Of a stretch of 64,000 bases of DNA, positions 1-8,572 are shown one piece after another (positions within the stretch are counted from its first letter, which is position 1; the number at the start of each line of letters is the position of its first letter). Source of the DNA: Minicystis rosea (lineage in GTDB: Bacteria; Myxococcota_A; Polyangia; Polyangiales; Polyangiaceae). Below the pieces are notes generated by a model, which had not been told where the DNA came from, searched no databases, and saw only the letters and a program-made list of their open reading frames with translations. Where the stretch lies: assembly GCA_001931535.1 (NCBI GenBank), contig CP016211.1, forward strand, positions 3,748,501 to 3,812,500, written 5' to 3'. A program made the position numbers and the translations under genes.

Positions 1-214
1 CGGCGCCGCGGGCGCGCATGCGGGCTGCGTTCCTCAAGACCTCCGCGAGCCAACCGCGCGCGGGACGATCGGCGGCCGGCGGGGTGCGGAGCGCCGCGAG
101 CCAAGTCTCTTGCACGAGATCATCGGAATCGCCGCCCACCAGCGTCGTGGCGAGACGACGTAGCCAGGCGGCATGCTCCAACAGCGCCTCGGGCGGAATC
201 GGGGGCGAAGGCAT
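1..214 (-). CDS. ECF-type RNA polymerase sigma factor, N-terminal fragment (cut by window edge)
   Basis: Reading the minus strand from the ATG at 214 gives an open frame to the window edge with no stop. About 71 residues are visible. They contain a region-2 signature (LATTLVGGDSDDLVQETWLA), the helix by which sigma-70 family factors contact core polymerase and the -10 element. The run DDLVQETW is typical of ECF sigma factors. The gene is divergent from the asparagine-synthase-like gene at 322. The C-terminal sigma region 4 lies outside the window, so the ECF subgroup cannot be assigned. Confidence 0.8.
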   Translation of the reverse strand, partial: MPSPPIPPEALLEHAAWLRRLATTLVGGDSDDLVQETWLAALRTPPAADRPARGWLAEVLRNAARMRARGA

Positions 215-321
215 GGTCTCGGTCGGATCATGCCGCCCGCGGAAGAACGTTGGCGAAAATCGACGAGGCCCGCGCCTCGTGGCGCGGGTGCGTGGCGCAC
301 GCATTGCCACGTCGCGAGGCC

Positions 322-2214
322 ATGCCCGGATTGTTCGGCTGGATTGGCCTCGATCGCGACAGCGTAGACGACGCCTCGGACACATCGGCGCTCCTCACCG
401 AGATGGCCCGACGCATGAGCCATACGGGTGACGAGGTGGTCGATACGTGGACCGATCCGGCCCGCGGGTTCGCCATCGCGCGCATCGCGCCGCGCCACCT
501 CCGGCCGGTGCCTTGGCCGGCGCCGGCCGGGGAAACACCCGCGAATCGCGCCTTCGTCGAAGGTTTTTTCCATGGTGACGAGGGCCACGTCGACGACCGT
601 GTGCGCGATCTCGCCCATCGCGGGCACACCGCGCTCGCTTCGCTCCGCGGTTCGTTCACGGTCGCTCGCTTTCAGCCGGAGCACCGGCGCCTCCTGCTCG
701 CGGTCGATCGCCGCGCGTCGCGCCCGCTCGCCTTCACGGTCGCGCGCGGCCGCCTGTATTTCGCGCCTGAAGTGAAAGCCTTGTTGTGCGCGCCCGGCTT
801 CGACAAAACCGTCGACGACGCCGCCATCGGCATCTTCCTCGGTGCGGGATATCTCCTCGCGCATCAAACGTTGTTCGCGTCCACGCGCCGTCTCGCCGGC
901 GGCGAAGCGCTCCACGCCGAGCCCGGCCGTCGCAGCGTGGAGCCGTATCATCGATATCGCGTCACGGCGCGCGGCGACGGGACGCGGGCGCGCGATCTCG
1001 AGCACGAGATGTTCGAGATCGTTCGCGGCGCGGTGGAGCGCAACCTCGGTGATCCGCGGCGCGCCGTCGTCTTCCTCAGCGGCGGCGTGGACTCGCGCGT
1101 CATCGCGGAGGCCGCGCAGATGGCGGCGCGCCGGCAGGGCGAGCACATCCGCACGATCACGTGGGCATCGCCGAGCCCCAAGCCGGGGTCGGATCTCGAG
1201 ATCGCGCGTCGCGTCGCAGATGCGCTCGGTACGCGCCATCGCACCGTCGTCCGCAAGGTCACCGCCTGGGGCGCGCGCCTCGCCGAGGTCACGTACCTGC
1301 TCGACGGGCTCAGCGACATCCCCGCCTATCACGCCTACGAATACGCCGTGATGCGCGATCTCGCGGGCGCGGGCGCGCACCTCGTGGTGCGCGGCGACGA
1401 GTGCTTCGGCTGGCAAGGCCCGGTGGGATCACTCGAAGAGGCGTGGCTCACCTTGAACCTGCGCAGCCTCGGCCCGCTGCACCTGCTCGATCGCGCGGTC
1501 CGGCGCGAGGTGTATCCGCGCTGGTGCGAAGCCAGCATGGAAGCGCTCGCCGAGGCCACCCGGCCCGTGGCCGGCGCGCATCCGGACGACGCCAAGGATC
1601 AGCTCTATTTTCGGCACCGATTGCAAAGCTACTTGGGCTCGGCCGCGTACTTGAAACAGGTCGCGCTCGATCATCGCGCGCCGCTCATCGACGAGGCCGT
1701 GCTCGATCTCAACGCGCGCGTGCCCGCGCGCCTCCGCTGTGACAAGCGCCTCTTCTGCCAAGCCGCGGCCCGCGGCGCGCCCGAGCTGTGGCGCATCCCC
1801 TTCGCGGGCAGCGGCAACCTCGAAGACTGGGAGGCGCTCCTCACGGACGACTCTCCGGTGCGCACGCACGTGGAGCTGGAGCTCGCGGACACCGCGAGCG
1901 GGATCTGGTCGCTCTTCGATCGCCAAGGTCTCCGCGCGATCCTGCCGCCGCTCGGCGCGCCGCCGAGCCGATCCGCGGGCGCGCGCGTCGAGCGCAGCGT
2001 GAAGACGGTCGCGCGCGCCGCGCTGCGCTTCTGCCCGAGCGTGGAGAGGCGCATCGTCGTCAGCCGGCACCGCGCCATCATTCGCATGGAGCAGGTGCTG
2101 CTCCGGGCCATGGTCCTGAAGAGCTGGCACGATCTCTTCGTCACCGGCGACGGCAGCCGAAAAGCGCTGCATGCGCGCATCGGCTCCACGGCGCCGTCGA
2201 CGCGCGCGGCCTGA
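322..2214 (+). CDS. Asparagine-synthase-like amidotransferase lacking the glutaminase nucleophile
   Basis: About 630 residues. An N-terminal class-II glutamine amidotransferase-like domain is followed by an ATP-pyrophosphatase domain with the PP-loop SGGVDS at residues 253-258, so ATP-dependent amide or isopeptide formation is the expected chemistry. Canonical AsnB starts Met-Cys and the Cys is the nucleophile. Here the protein starts MPGLFGW, with Pro at that place, so glutamine hydrolysis should be absent and the enzyme may use free ammonia or an amine substrate. I chose ATG 322 because it aligns with the family start; an in-frame start at 250 would add 24 unrelated residues. Homologues act in asparagine, beta-lactam and lasso-peptide synthesis. 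No precursor peptide or protease partner is visible, so the product is unknown. Confidence 0.85.
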   Translation: MPGLFGWIGLDRDSVDDASDTSALLTEMARRMSHTGDEVVDTWTDPARGFAIARIAPRHLRPVPWPAPAGETPANRAFVEGFFHGDEGHVDDRVRDLAHRGHTALASLRGSFTVARFQPEHRRLLLAVDRRASRPLAFTVARGRLYFAPEVKALLCAPGFDKTVDDAAIGIFLGAGYLLAHQTLFASTRRLAGGEALHAEPGRRSVEPYHRYRVTARGDGTRARDLEHEMFEIVRGAVERNLGDPRRAVVFLSGGVDSRVIAEAAQMAARRQGEHIRTITWASPSPKPGSDLEIARRVADALGTRHRTVVRKVTAWGARLAEVTYLLDGLSDIPAYHAYEYAVMRDLAGAGAHLVVRGDECFGWQGPVGSLEEAWLTLNLRSLGPLHLLDRAVRREVYPRWCEASMEALAEATRPVAGAHPDDAKDQLYFRHRLQSYLGSAAYLKQVALDHRAPLIDEAVLDLNARVPARLRCDKRLFCQAAARGAPELWRIPFAGSGNLEDWEALLTDDSPVRTHVELELADTASGIWSLFDRQGLRAILPPLGAPPSRSAGARVERSVKTVARAALRFCPSVERRIVVSRHRAIIRMEQVLLRAMVLKSWHDLFVTGDGSRKALHARIGSTAPSTRAA

Positions 2215-2217
2215 TCA

Positions 2218-2262
2218 GGGCTGGCTCGTCCAGCCCGGGGTTTGGGGCCGCCCGCGGCCCCA
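2218..2262. terminator. Two tandem hairpins between convergent genes
   Basis: The arms GGGCTGG/CCAGCCC (2218-2224/2230-2236) and TGGGGCCG/CGGCCCCA (2243-2250/2255-2262) are perfect inverted repeats in the 54-bp gap between two convergent genes. There is no T-tract. They are likely bidirectional transcription stops. Confidence 0.55.
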
Positions 2263-2268
2263 TCGTGA

Positions 2269-3552
2269 TCAAGCCGCGGCCGGCGCCCGCCGCCGGAACG
2301 TCGGCGCCAAACAGATCACCCCGAACAGCGACAGCCCCACGAACACGCGGAACAGCCCGTTCCATCCCCAACGCTCGCTCACGCCGCGCGTGACCGCTTC
2401 TTGGAAGATCGCGCCCACCGAGCCGATGCCGTTGATGAGCCCCGCCGCGAGCGCAGCGGCCTCGGCGCCGCCCGCGTCCTGCGCGGCGGCGCCGGAGACG
2501 AGCGCATCCGGCCCGAAGAGGAGAAACCCAATCAGCGCGAGGCAAACCACGTTGGCCCAGATACCCGCGCCGCCGATGGACACGTAAAGCCCGAACGCCG
2601 CCGCCAATCCCACGAGCGAGATGCCCGCGATCACCGTCCTCGGCACCGTGCGATACCGATCGGAGACAATCCCGATCACGATGGCTCCCGCGACACCGCC
2701 CCACTCGAAGGCCGTGGAGATGTCGGCGGCGAGCTTGGTTTCGTAATGGAGAATCTTCTCCAGGTAATACTGCGAGGAGAAGAGCAGCGAATAGCGAATG
2801 AGCTTGAGCGAGAAGTAACACGCGCCGAGCGACCAGATCATCGGGCTGCGAACGAGCCGGCGGCGCGCCTCCGCAAGAGCGGCCTTCGCGGGCGCGGCGT
2901 CTGCCGCGTCCTTGCTCGGTTGTTTGCGCGCGAGCGGGCCGGGCTTGAGGAGCAGCAGCACCGCCACGCCGACCGCCGCGATGATCAACGCGGGCCCGTA
3001 AAACGCCCACGACCATCCCCACGCCTTGAGAAAGCGAACGGCGATGTTGGTCGCGATGATGCCGCCGATTTGGTAGCAGGTCGACCACATGCCCATGACG
3101 GCGCCCCGCTTCTCGGGCGGCGTCCACTCCGCCATCGCCTTGATGTTGCCGGGCCAGCCCGTCGACTGCGCGAGGCCGTTCGCCAGCCAAGCGACGATGA
3201 AGAGCGTCCCTGCGCCCGACGCTCCGAAAGCGAAGCACGCGAGTGACGACGCCAGCATCCCCACGCCGAGCAGACGGCGCGCGCCCACGCGATCACCGAG
3301 CCAGCCGTTGACGTACTGCCCGACCGCATACGACGCGAGGTACACCGTCTCGACGCCGTACAACGCCGCTTTGCCGAGCAAGCCTTCGAGCGTCGCCTTG
3401 GCGACGGGCAGGCCTTTGCGACCGAGGTAGTACGTCGCGTACGAGGTCCACGTGAGGGCATACGCGAGCCTTCGGCCCCGCGTCACGTCGGCATCTTCGG
3501 CCGCCCCCTCGCGCGGCGCATCCTCGCGCGGCTGCGCGTTGGGCTCACTCAC
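2269..3552 (-). CDS. MFS transporter, organophosphate:phosphate antiporter (GlpT/UhpT)-like
   Basis: About 427 residues with around 12 hydrophobic segments and a central charged loop near residues 215-240. The start of the membrane part (TSYATYYLGRKGLPVAK) and the WPGNIKAM and WSTCYQIGG stretches resemble the organophosphate antiporter branch of the major facilitator superfamily, including GlpT, UhpT and eukaryotic SLC37. Exchange of a sugar-phosphate-like anion for phosphate across the inner membrane is therefore likely, but the substrate is not known. I prefer GTG 3552. The longest frame begins at 3657, only 17 bp from the divergent gene, and would add 35 arginine-rich residues not expected before the first helix. 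Confidence 0.8.
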   Translation of the reverse strand: MSEPNAQPREDAPREGAAEDADVTRGRRLAYALTWTSYATYYLGRKGLPVAKATLEGLLGKAALYGVETVYLASYAVGQYVNGWLGDRVGARRLLGVGMLASSLACFAFGASGAGTLFIVAWLANGLAQSTGWPGNIKAMAEWTPPEKRGAVMGMWSTCYQIGGIIATNIAVRFLKAWGWSWAFYGPALIIAAVGVAVLLLLKPGPLARKQPSKDAADAAPAKAALAEARRRLVRSPMIWSLGACYFSLKLIRYSLLFSSQYYLEKILHYETKLAADISTAFEWGGVAGAIVIGIVSDRYRTVPRTVIAGISLVGLAAAFGLYVSIGGAGIWANVVCLALIGFLLFGPDALVSGAAAQDAGGAEAAALAAGLINGIGSVGAIFQEAVTRGVSERWGWNGLFRVFVGLSLFGVICLAPTFRRRAPAAA

Positions 3553-3662
3553 GGCCGCGAGCGTACACGCGATCGTCGCGCGCACGCCACCCGCGACACG
3601 CCGCGAACGCTCGCTCACCGCGCGCGTTCTCGCGAAGGCCCCCGCCCGACACGGCACCGTGC

Positions 3663-3668
3663 TAGAGG
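3663..3668 (+). promoter_or_regulatory. Possible -10 box TAGAGG
   Basis: A GCTAG-containing hexamer ends 6 nt before the GTG at 3675. It resembles boxes in the same position before several other genes here. No clear -35 element is visible. Confidence 0.25.
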
Positions 3669-3674
3669 CGACAC

Positions 3675-5177
3675 GTGCCCGACGCGATCGTCATCGGCTC
3701 GGGGCCCAACGGCCTCACCGCCGCCGCATACCTCGCGCGCGCCGGCCTCTCCGTGCTCGTCCTCGAGTCCAAGGAAGAGCCCGGCGGCGCAGTGCGAACG
3801 CGGGAGATCACCCTCCCCGGTTACAAGCACGACCTCGGCGCCGCGTTCTTCCCCTTCGGGCAGACGAGCCCAGCCTTCGCGCCGCTCGATCTCCCCGGCG
3901 CAGGCCTCGTGTGGCGTCACGCATCCATCGACAGCGCCCACCCCGCGCCCGATGGCACGTGCGCAGCCATCGCCCGCGACATCGACATCGCGACACGCGC
4001 CTTCGGCCCCGACGGCGACGCTTGGCGCAAGCTCGCGACGTGGCACGCGGCCACGCGTGACCGCATGCTCGGCGCGCTCCTCTCCACGCTGCCGGCCATC
4101 GGCCCCATGCTGCGCTTCGGCCCCGTGAACCTGCTGCGCCTCGCGCGCGTCGCGCTCTCCAGCGGCCGCGGCTATGCGAGCTCGATCTTCCGCACCGAGG
4201 CCGCGCGCCGCGTGATCCCCGGCCTCGCGCTCCACACCGACGTCGGCCCCGACGACGCCATGGGCGCCATCGTCGGCTTCATGCTCGCGGTGCTCGCTTC
4301 GAGCGGTGGTTTCCCCGTGCCCGAAGGCGGCGCCGGCGCGCTCACCCAAGCGCTGTCGAAGCGCATCACCGAGTCCGGCGGCGCCCTTCGTTGCAACGCA
4401 CGCGTGCAAGAGATCCTGGTGCGCGGCGGCCGCGCCGCGGCGGTGCGCCTCGCGAACGGTGAAGAGATCGAAGCCACCCGCGCCATCGTCGCCGACGTGG
4501 CCGCGCCCGCGCTCTATCTCAGGCTCTTGCCGGAGGCCGTCGTCCCGGCCCGCATCGCGCGCGCCATGCGTCGCTTCGTGCACGGATTCGGCACCTTCAA
4601 AATGGATTGGGCCCTCGACGGCCCCGTCCCCTGGAAGCACGAGGACGCGACCCGCGCGGCCGTCGTGCACGCCGGCGACAGCCTCGACGATCTCGCCCGC
4701 TTCACGCGCGAGGTGCGCAAAGGCCTCCTCCCCGAGAATCCCTATCTCGTCATCGGCCAGCAATCGCTCGTCGATCCCACGCGCGCGCCCGCCGGCCACC
4801 ACACCCTCTATGCGTATTCGCGCGTCCCTTCGCGCATCGACGCGGACTGGAGCGACGCGCGGGAAGCCTTCGCCGATCGCATCGAGCAGCGCATCGAGGG
4901 CCTCGCCCCCGGCTTCAAGAAACGCATCCTCGCCCGCGCCATCTCGAGCCCCGACGATCTCGAGTCGATGAACGAGAACCTCATCGGCGGCGACCTCGGG
5001 GGCGGCTCGGCCGGCATTCGCCATCAGCTCTTCTTCCGCCCCGTCTTCCCCTACTTCCGCTATCGCACGCCCGTGCGCGGCCTCTACCTCGGCTCCTCGT
5101 ACACGCACCCCGGCGCCGGTGTTCACGGCGCCTGCGGCGCCAACGCTGCGCACGCCGTTCTGCAAGACACGCGCTGA
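3675..5177 (+). CDS. FAD-dependent oxidoreductase, CrtI/PYROXD2-like
   Basis: 500 residues from a GTG start. The N-terminus VIGSGPNGLTAAAYLARAGL is a dinucleotide-binding Rossmann motif, followed by the LVLESKEEPGGAVRT segment typical of the phytoene desaturase/amine oxidase flavoprotein family. The C-terminal LYLGSSYTHPGAGVHGACG is the matching FAD-contact motif. Length and both motifs fit the PYROXD2/CrtI-like branch, which catalyses FAD-dependent desaturation or reduction of hydrophobic substrates. No carotenoid genes are nearby, so carotenoid work is not indicated. The gene is divergent from the MFS transporter and convergent with transketolase. Confidence 0.85.
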   Translation: MPDAIVIGSGPNGLTAAAYLARAGLSVLVLESKEEPGGAVRTREITLPGYKHDLGAAFFPFGQTSPAFAPLDLPGAGLVWRHASIDSAHPAPDGTCAAIARDIDIATRAFGPDGDAWRKLATWHAATRDRMLGALLSTLPAIGPMLRFGPVNLLRLARVALSSGRGYASSIFRTEAARRVIPGLALHTDVGPDDAMGAIVGFMLAVLASSGGFPVPEGGAGALTQALSKRITESGGALRCNARVQEILVRGGRAAAVRLANGEEIEATRAIVADVAAPALYLRLLPEAVVPARIARAMRRFVHGFGTFKMDWALDGPVPWKHEDATRAAVVHAGDSLDDLARFTREVRKGLLPENPYLVIGQQSLVDPTRAPAGHHTLYAYSRVPSRIDADWSDAREAFADRIEQRIEGLAPGFKKRILARAISSPDDLESMNENLIGGDLGGGSAGIRHQLFFRPVFPYFRYRTPVRGLYLGSSYTHPGAGVHGACGANAAHAVLQDTR

Positions 5178-5225
5178 AGCTCGACGAGAAAGCGCCACTC
5201 ACCACATCGATCGCACGAAGCAAAA

Positions 5226-5293
5226 GGACGCGAGGAGAGCTCTCCTCGCGTCCCTTCACATGAAATCGAATCCGCACCTCGTGATGCGGATTC
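5226..5293. terminator. Bidirectional terminator pair
   Basis: Positions 5226-5253 are a perfect 28-bp palindrome with 14-bp arms (GGACGCGAGGAGAG). On the minus strand it is followed by TTTT, the form of an intrinsic terminator for the transketolase gene. A second hairpin with arms GAATCCGCA/TGCGGATTC lies at 5268-5276/5285-5293, 7 nt beyond the transketolase stop. The two genes are convergent. Confidence 0.75.
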
Positions 5294-5299
5294 AACCCA

Positions 5300-7297
5300 T
5301 CAGTGCTTCGCCGACTTACGGAGCTTCGCGGCCACCGCTTCGGGCGTGAACCCGAACTTCTCCTGCAGCACCTTGTCCGGCGCCGAGGCCCCGAAGTCGT
5401 CGTGGCCGACCACCACGCCGTCCAGCCCGACCACGCCGCGCCACGGGAAGCTCACGCCGATCTCCACCACCGCGCGCCGCACGCCCACGGGCAGCACCGC
5501 GTCGCGATAGGCCGCGTCCTGCCGCTCGAACAAGCTCCAACACGGCGCCGACACCACGCGCACGCGCTCGCCTTCCGCCTCCAGGATCTTCTTCGCGCCG
5601 ACGGCCACCTCGACCTCCGATCCGGTCGCGATGATCACCAGCGTCGGCGCGCCGGAGCTCGCCTCGGCGATCACGTAGGCGCCCTTCAGCATCGTGCGGT
5701 TGTCGAAGCCCTCGGGCCGCGGGATGTTGGCCACCTTCTGGCGCGTGAGCGCGAGCACCGTGGGCCCGTCCTTGCGCTGCACCGCGTGGGCCCAGGCCAT
5801 CGCGCACTCGAGCGCGTCACAGGGGCGCACGAAATCGAGGTTCGGGATCACGCGGAGCGCCCAGTAGTGCTCCACTGGCTGGTGCGTCGGCCCGTCCTCG
5901 CCGAGGTACACGCTGTCGTGCGTGAACACGAAGATCGAGTGCAGGTGGCTCAGCGCCGCGAGCCGGATCGCCGGCCGCATGTAATCGCTGAAGACGAGGA
6001 ACGTCGACCCGAACGGGATGAACCCATCGGCGGCCGCCATGCCGTTCATGAACGCGCCCATGGCGTGCTCACGAATGCCGAAGTGCACATTTCGCCCGGC
6101 GAAGTCGCCCTTTTTGATCGAAGGCGATCCCTCGATGTACGTCTTCGTCGACGGGTTGAGATCCGCCGAGCCGCCCACGAGCGACGGCACGAGCGCCGCG
6201 ACGCGCTGCTCGATCACGCCGGCCAGCGCGCGGGTCGCCGCGTCCTTCGCGGGCGCCACCTTGCACAGCTCCTCGAAGAGGTTCTCCGGCACCTCGCGCG
6301 CCATGAGCTTGCGATAGAGCTCCACGTCGGCGCCGCCCTTGGCCGTGAACTCGGCCACGGTCTTGTTCCACGCCTCGTGCGCGCGCTTCCCGTCCTCGGC
6401 GCGCTCGGCGAAGATCGCGCGCACCTCGTCGGGCACGTAGAACGTCTCCTCCGGCCAGCCGAGCGCCGCCTTCGTCGCCTTGATGGCCTTGTCGCCGAGC
6501 GGCTCGCCGTGCGCCTTCTCGCTGTCCTGCTTGGGCGAGCCGATGCCGATGTGCGTGCGCGCCACGATCAGCGAAGGCTTGCCCGTGTTCGCCACCGCGC
6601 GATCGAGCGCCTCGCGGATCTGCGCGTGATCGTGCCCGTCGATGTGCTGCACGAACCAGCCGTACGCCTCGTAGCGGCGGCCCACGTCCTCCGAGAACGC
6701 GAGCTCGGTGTTGCCGTCGATGGTGATCTTGTTGTCGTCGTAGAAGAAGATGAGGTTGTCGAGCCCGAGGTGGCCCGCGAGGCTCGCGGCCTCGCCCGAC
6801 ACGCCCTCCATCAAGTCGCCGTCGGAGCAGATGCCGAAGACGCGCCCCGTGGAGATGGGCCCGTGCGCGTTGAAGCGCGCGCCCAACATCTTGATGCTGG
6901 TGGCGATGCCGACCGCGTTCGAGATCCCCTGCCCGAGCGGGCCGGTGGTCACCTCGACGCCTTGCGTGAGGTGGCTCTCCGGGTGGCCCGGCGTCTTCGA
7001 ATCCCACTGGCGGAAGTGCTTCAGATCGTCGAGCGTGAGCCCGTAGCCCGCGAGGTGCAGCATCGAGTAGAGCAGCATCGACGCGTGCCCCGCCGAGAGC
7101 ACGAAGCGATCGCGATCGGCCCAGTGCGGGTCCGTCGGATCGTAGCGGAGGTAGCGCGTGAACAGCTCGAAGGTGATGTCCGCGAGCGCCATCGGCGTCC
7201 CGGGGTGACCGGAGTTGGCCTTTTCGACCCCGTCCACGGCCAGCATCCGGATCGTGTAAACCGCCTTGTCGATCAGCTTCGCGTCGATGGTACGCAT
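5300..7297 (-). CDS. tkt: Transketolase
   Basis: 665 residues, the usual length for bacterial transketolase. The enzyme moves two-carbon ketol units between sugar phosphates in the non-oxidative pentose phosphate pathway and uses thiamine diphosphate. The N-terminus carries NSGHPGTPM and the catalytic His in LSAGHASMLLY. The thiamine-binding CSDGDLMEG starts near residue 157. The transketolase motif GSTFLVFSDYMRPAIRLAAL lies in the second half. ATG 7297 is preceded by a strong Shine-Dalgarno (GGAGGAGCTC then ATG) and begins with family sequence. An upstream in-frame ATG at 7507 would add 70 unrelated residues. A second, divergent transketolase lies at 43372-45300. Confidence 0.95.
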   Translation of the reverse strand: MRTIDAKLIDKAVYTIRMLAVDGVEKANSGHPGTPMALADITFELFTRYLRYDPTDPHWADRDRFVLSAGHASMLLYSMLHLAGYGLTLDDLKHFRQWDSKTPGHPESHLTQGVEVTTGPLGQGISNAVGIATSIKMLGARFNAHGPISTGRVFGICSDGDLMEGVSGEAASLAGHLGLDNLIFFYDDNKITIDGNTELAFSEDVGRRYEAYGWFVQHIDGHDHAQIREALDRAVANTGKPSLIVARTHIGIGSPKQDSEKAHGEPLGDKAIKATKAALGWPEETFYVPDEVRAIFAERAEDGKRAHEAWNKTVAEFTAKGGADVELYRKLMAREVPENLFEELCKVAPAKDAATRALAGVIEQRVAALVPSLVGGSADLNPSTKTYIEGSPSIKKGDFAGRNVHFGIREHAMGAFMNGMAAADGFIPFGSTFLVFSDYMRPAIRLAALSHLHSIFVFTHDSVYLGEDGPTHQPVEHYWALRVIPNLDFVRPCDALECAMAWAHAVQRKDGPTVLALTRQKVANIPRPEGFDNRTMLKGAYVIAEASSGAPTLVIIATGSEVEVAVGAKKILEAEGERVRVVSAPCWSLFERQDAAYRDAVLPVGVRRAVVEIGVSFPWRGVVGLDGVVVGHDDFGASAPDKVLQEKFGFTPEAVAAKLRKSAKH

Positions 7298-7626
7298 GAG
7301 CTCCTCCGCGTGCCCCGCCTCGGGTGCGCGCGGCGGCGATGTAAGCGAGATCCCGCCCGAGGGGAAGCGGGCAGGCTCGCAAAACTCCGGCACGCCATCG
7401 ATGCACATGAAGCCGCCGGTCGAAATCGCCGAAAGCGCCTCGAAATGCCGGGGTTCGTCACACGTTCGACACCGCGCCTCGCAACACCGTCCAACTCGGA
7501 AGGGCACGACAAAAACACGAAGGGCGCGAGGTTTGGAGTTCGCATCTCCTCGTCCTCACGCCCCGCGCGCGGTCCGCTTCGCTCGTCCGTCGCGCGGCGC
7601 GACGACGCCCAACGAGAGCGACGCGA
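7298..7626. other. Intergenic region, no gene seen
   Basis: 329 bp between two minus-strand genes. It holds the transketolase Shine-Dalgarno at its left edge. I see no convincing coding frame, tRNA or strong hairpin. The transketolase promoter must lie here, but I cannot place it with confidence. Confidence 0.6.
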
Positions 7627-8283
7627 TCAGAGCTTCTTCTTGGAGAGGTACCAGTCGGTGACGTTCAGATCCTTGCTCGCCGCGCGCTCCTCGGCGGCCT
7701 TGGCCGTCACGGGCGCGGGGACGATCACCTCGTCACCGGGACGCCAGTTCGCGGGGCACGCGACGGCGTTGGTGTCGACGGTCTGGAGCGCATCGACGAC
7801 GCGGAGGATCTCGTCGAAGTTCCGGCCGACGTTGAGGGGGTAGTAGATCATCGCGCGGATGACGCGCTTCGGATCGATGAAGAACACGCAGCGCACCGTG
7901 GCCGTCACCGAGCTCGGCGTGTGCACCATGCCGTAGAGGCGGGCGACCTTCTGATCGAGATCGGCGATGACGGGGAACGGGATCTTGACCCCGAGCTTCT
8001 CCTCGATGTTCCGCGTCCAGGCGATGTGGCTGTAGATGCTGTCGATCGAGTTGCCGATCACGGCCACGTTCTTCGCGCGGAGCGCCTCGTGGTGGCGGGC
8101 GAACTCGATGAACTCCGTGGTGCACACCGGCGTGAAATCCGCGGGGTGGGAGAAGAGGATCACCCACTTGTCCTTCTCCCACGTCGAGAGCCGGAGCGGC
8201 CCGTGCGTGGTGTTCGCCTCGAAATCGGGCGCGGGGCCGTTGAGCTCGATGCGCGGGAGATCGATCGGTGCGCTGGTCGTCAC
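7627..8283 (-). CDS. Peroxiredoxin, Prx6/1-Cys AhpC-TSA family
   Basis: 218 residues from a GTG start with GGAGG five nt upstream. A thiol peroxidase that reduces hydrogen peroxide and organic hydroperoxides in the cytoplasm. The motif HPADFTPVCTT places the peroxidatic Cys at residue 54, and Arg131 sits in ATVRCVFFIDP as expected for the active site. A further Cys at 176 (ACPANW) is also common in this branch and may resolve the sulfenate. The long C-terminal extension with DEVIVP separates it from typical 2-Cys AhpC. The gene stands alone between transketolase and the VWA lipoprotein. Confidence 0.93.
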   Translation of the reverse strand: MTTSAPIDLPRIELNGPAPDFEANTTHGPLRLSTWEKDKWVILFSHPADFTPVCTTEFIEFARHHEALRAKNVAVIGNSIDSIYSHIAWTRNIEEKLGVKIPFPVIADLDQKVARLYGMVHTPSSVTATVRCVFFIDPKRVIRAMIYYPLNVGRNFDEILRVVDALQTVDTNAVACPANWRPGDEVIVPAPVTAKAAEERAASKDLNVTDWYLSKKKL

Positions 8284-8572
8284 GGGAACCTCCGTATTCG
8301 GGTGAATTGGTCGGGAACCTCATGCGCTCGGTGCCGCGCGGGCGCAAGGGGCAAACGCTCGTCCGTATGCCCATGCGACGAAATATGCATCGGATAGGTC
8401 AAGAATCGTTTCCCCCATGTTGCACCGCGCTTCGTCGCGCATCGAGCGGTCTGCGCCGCGCCGATCGCGCCCTTCAGCGCCGGTGGTCACTGGAAGCACC
8501 GGTGCGATGCACCAGCGAACAGCCGGGATCGGCGATTGACAAGGCAGGCCGCGCTCGGGTTTGTTTCGAGGG

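Noticed and set aside
1..3552. Lasso-peptide or beta-lactam cluster at the asparagine-synthase-like gene
   Set aside because: No precursor peptide, transglutaminase-like protease or other biosynthetic gene is visible on the right side. The left side is outside the window.
7297..7507. Upstream ATG as transketolase start
   Set aside because: The 70 extra residues have no family similarity, while ATG 7297 has a strong Shine-Dalgarno and family sequence.
5303..7843. Long open frame (846 codons) on the plus strand opposite transketolase and peroxiredoxin
   Set aside because: It is Arg/His/Leu-rich, spans two real genes on the other strand and an intergenic region, and has no recognisable domain. 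High GC makes such antisense frames common here.
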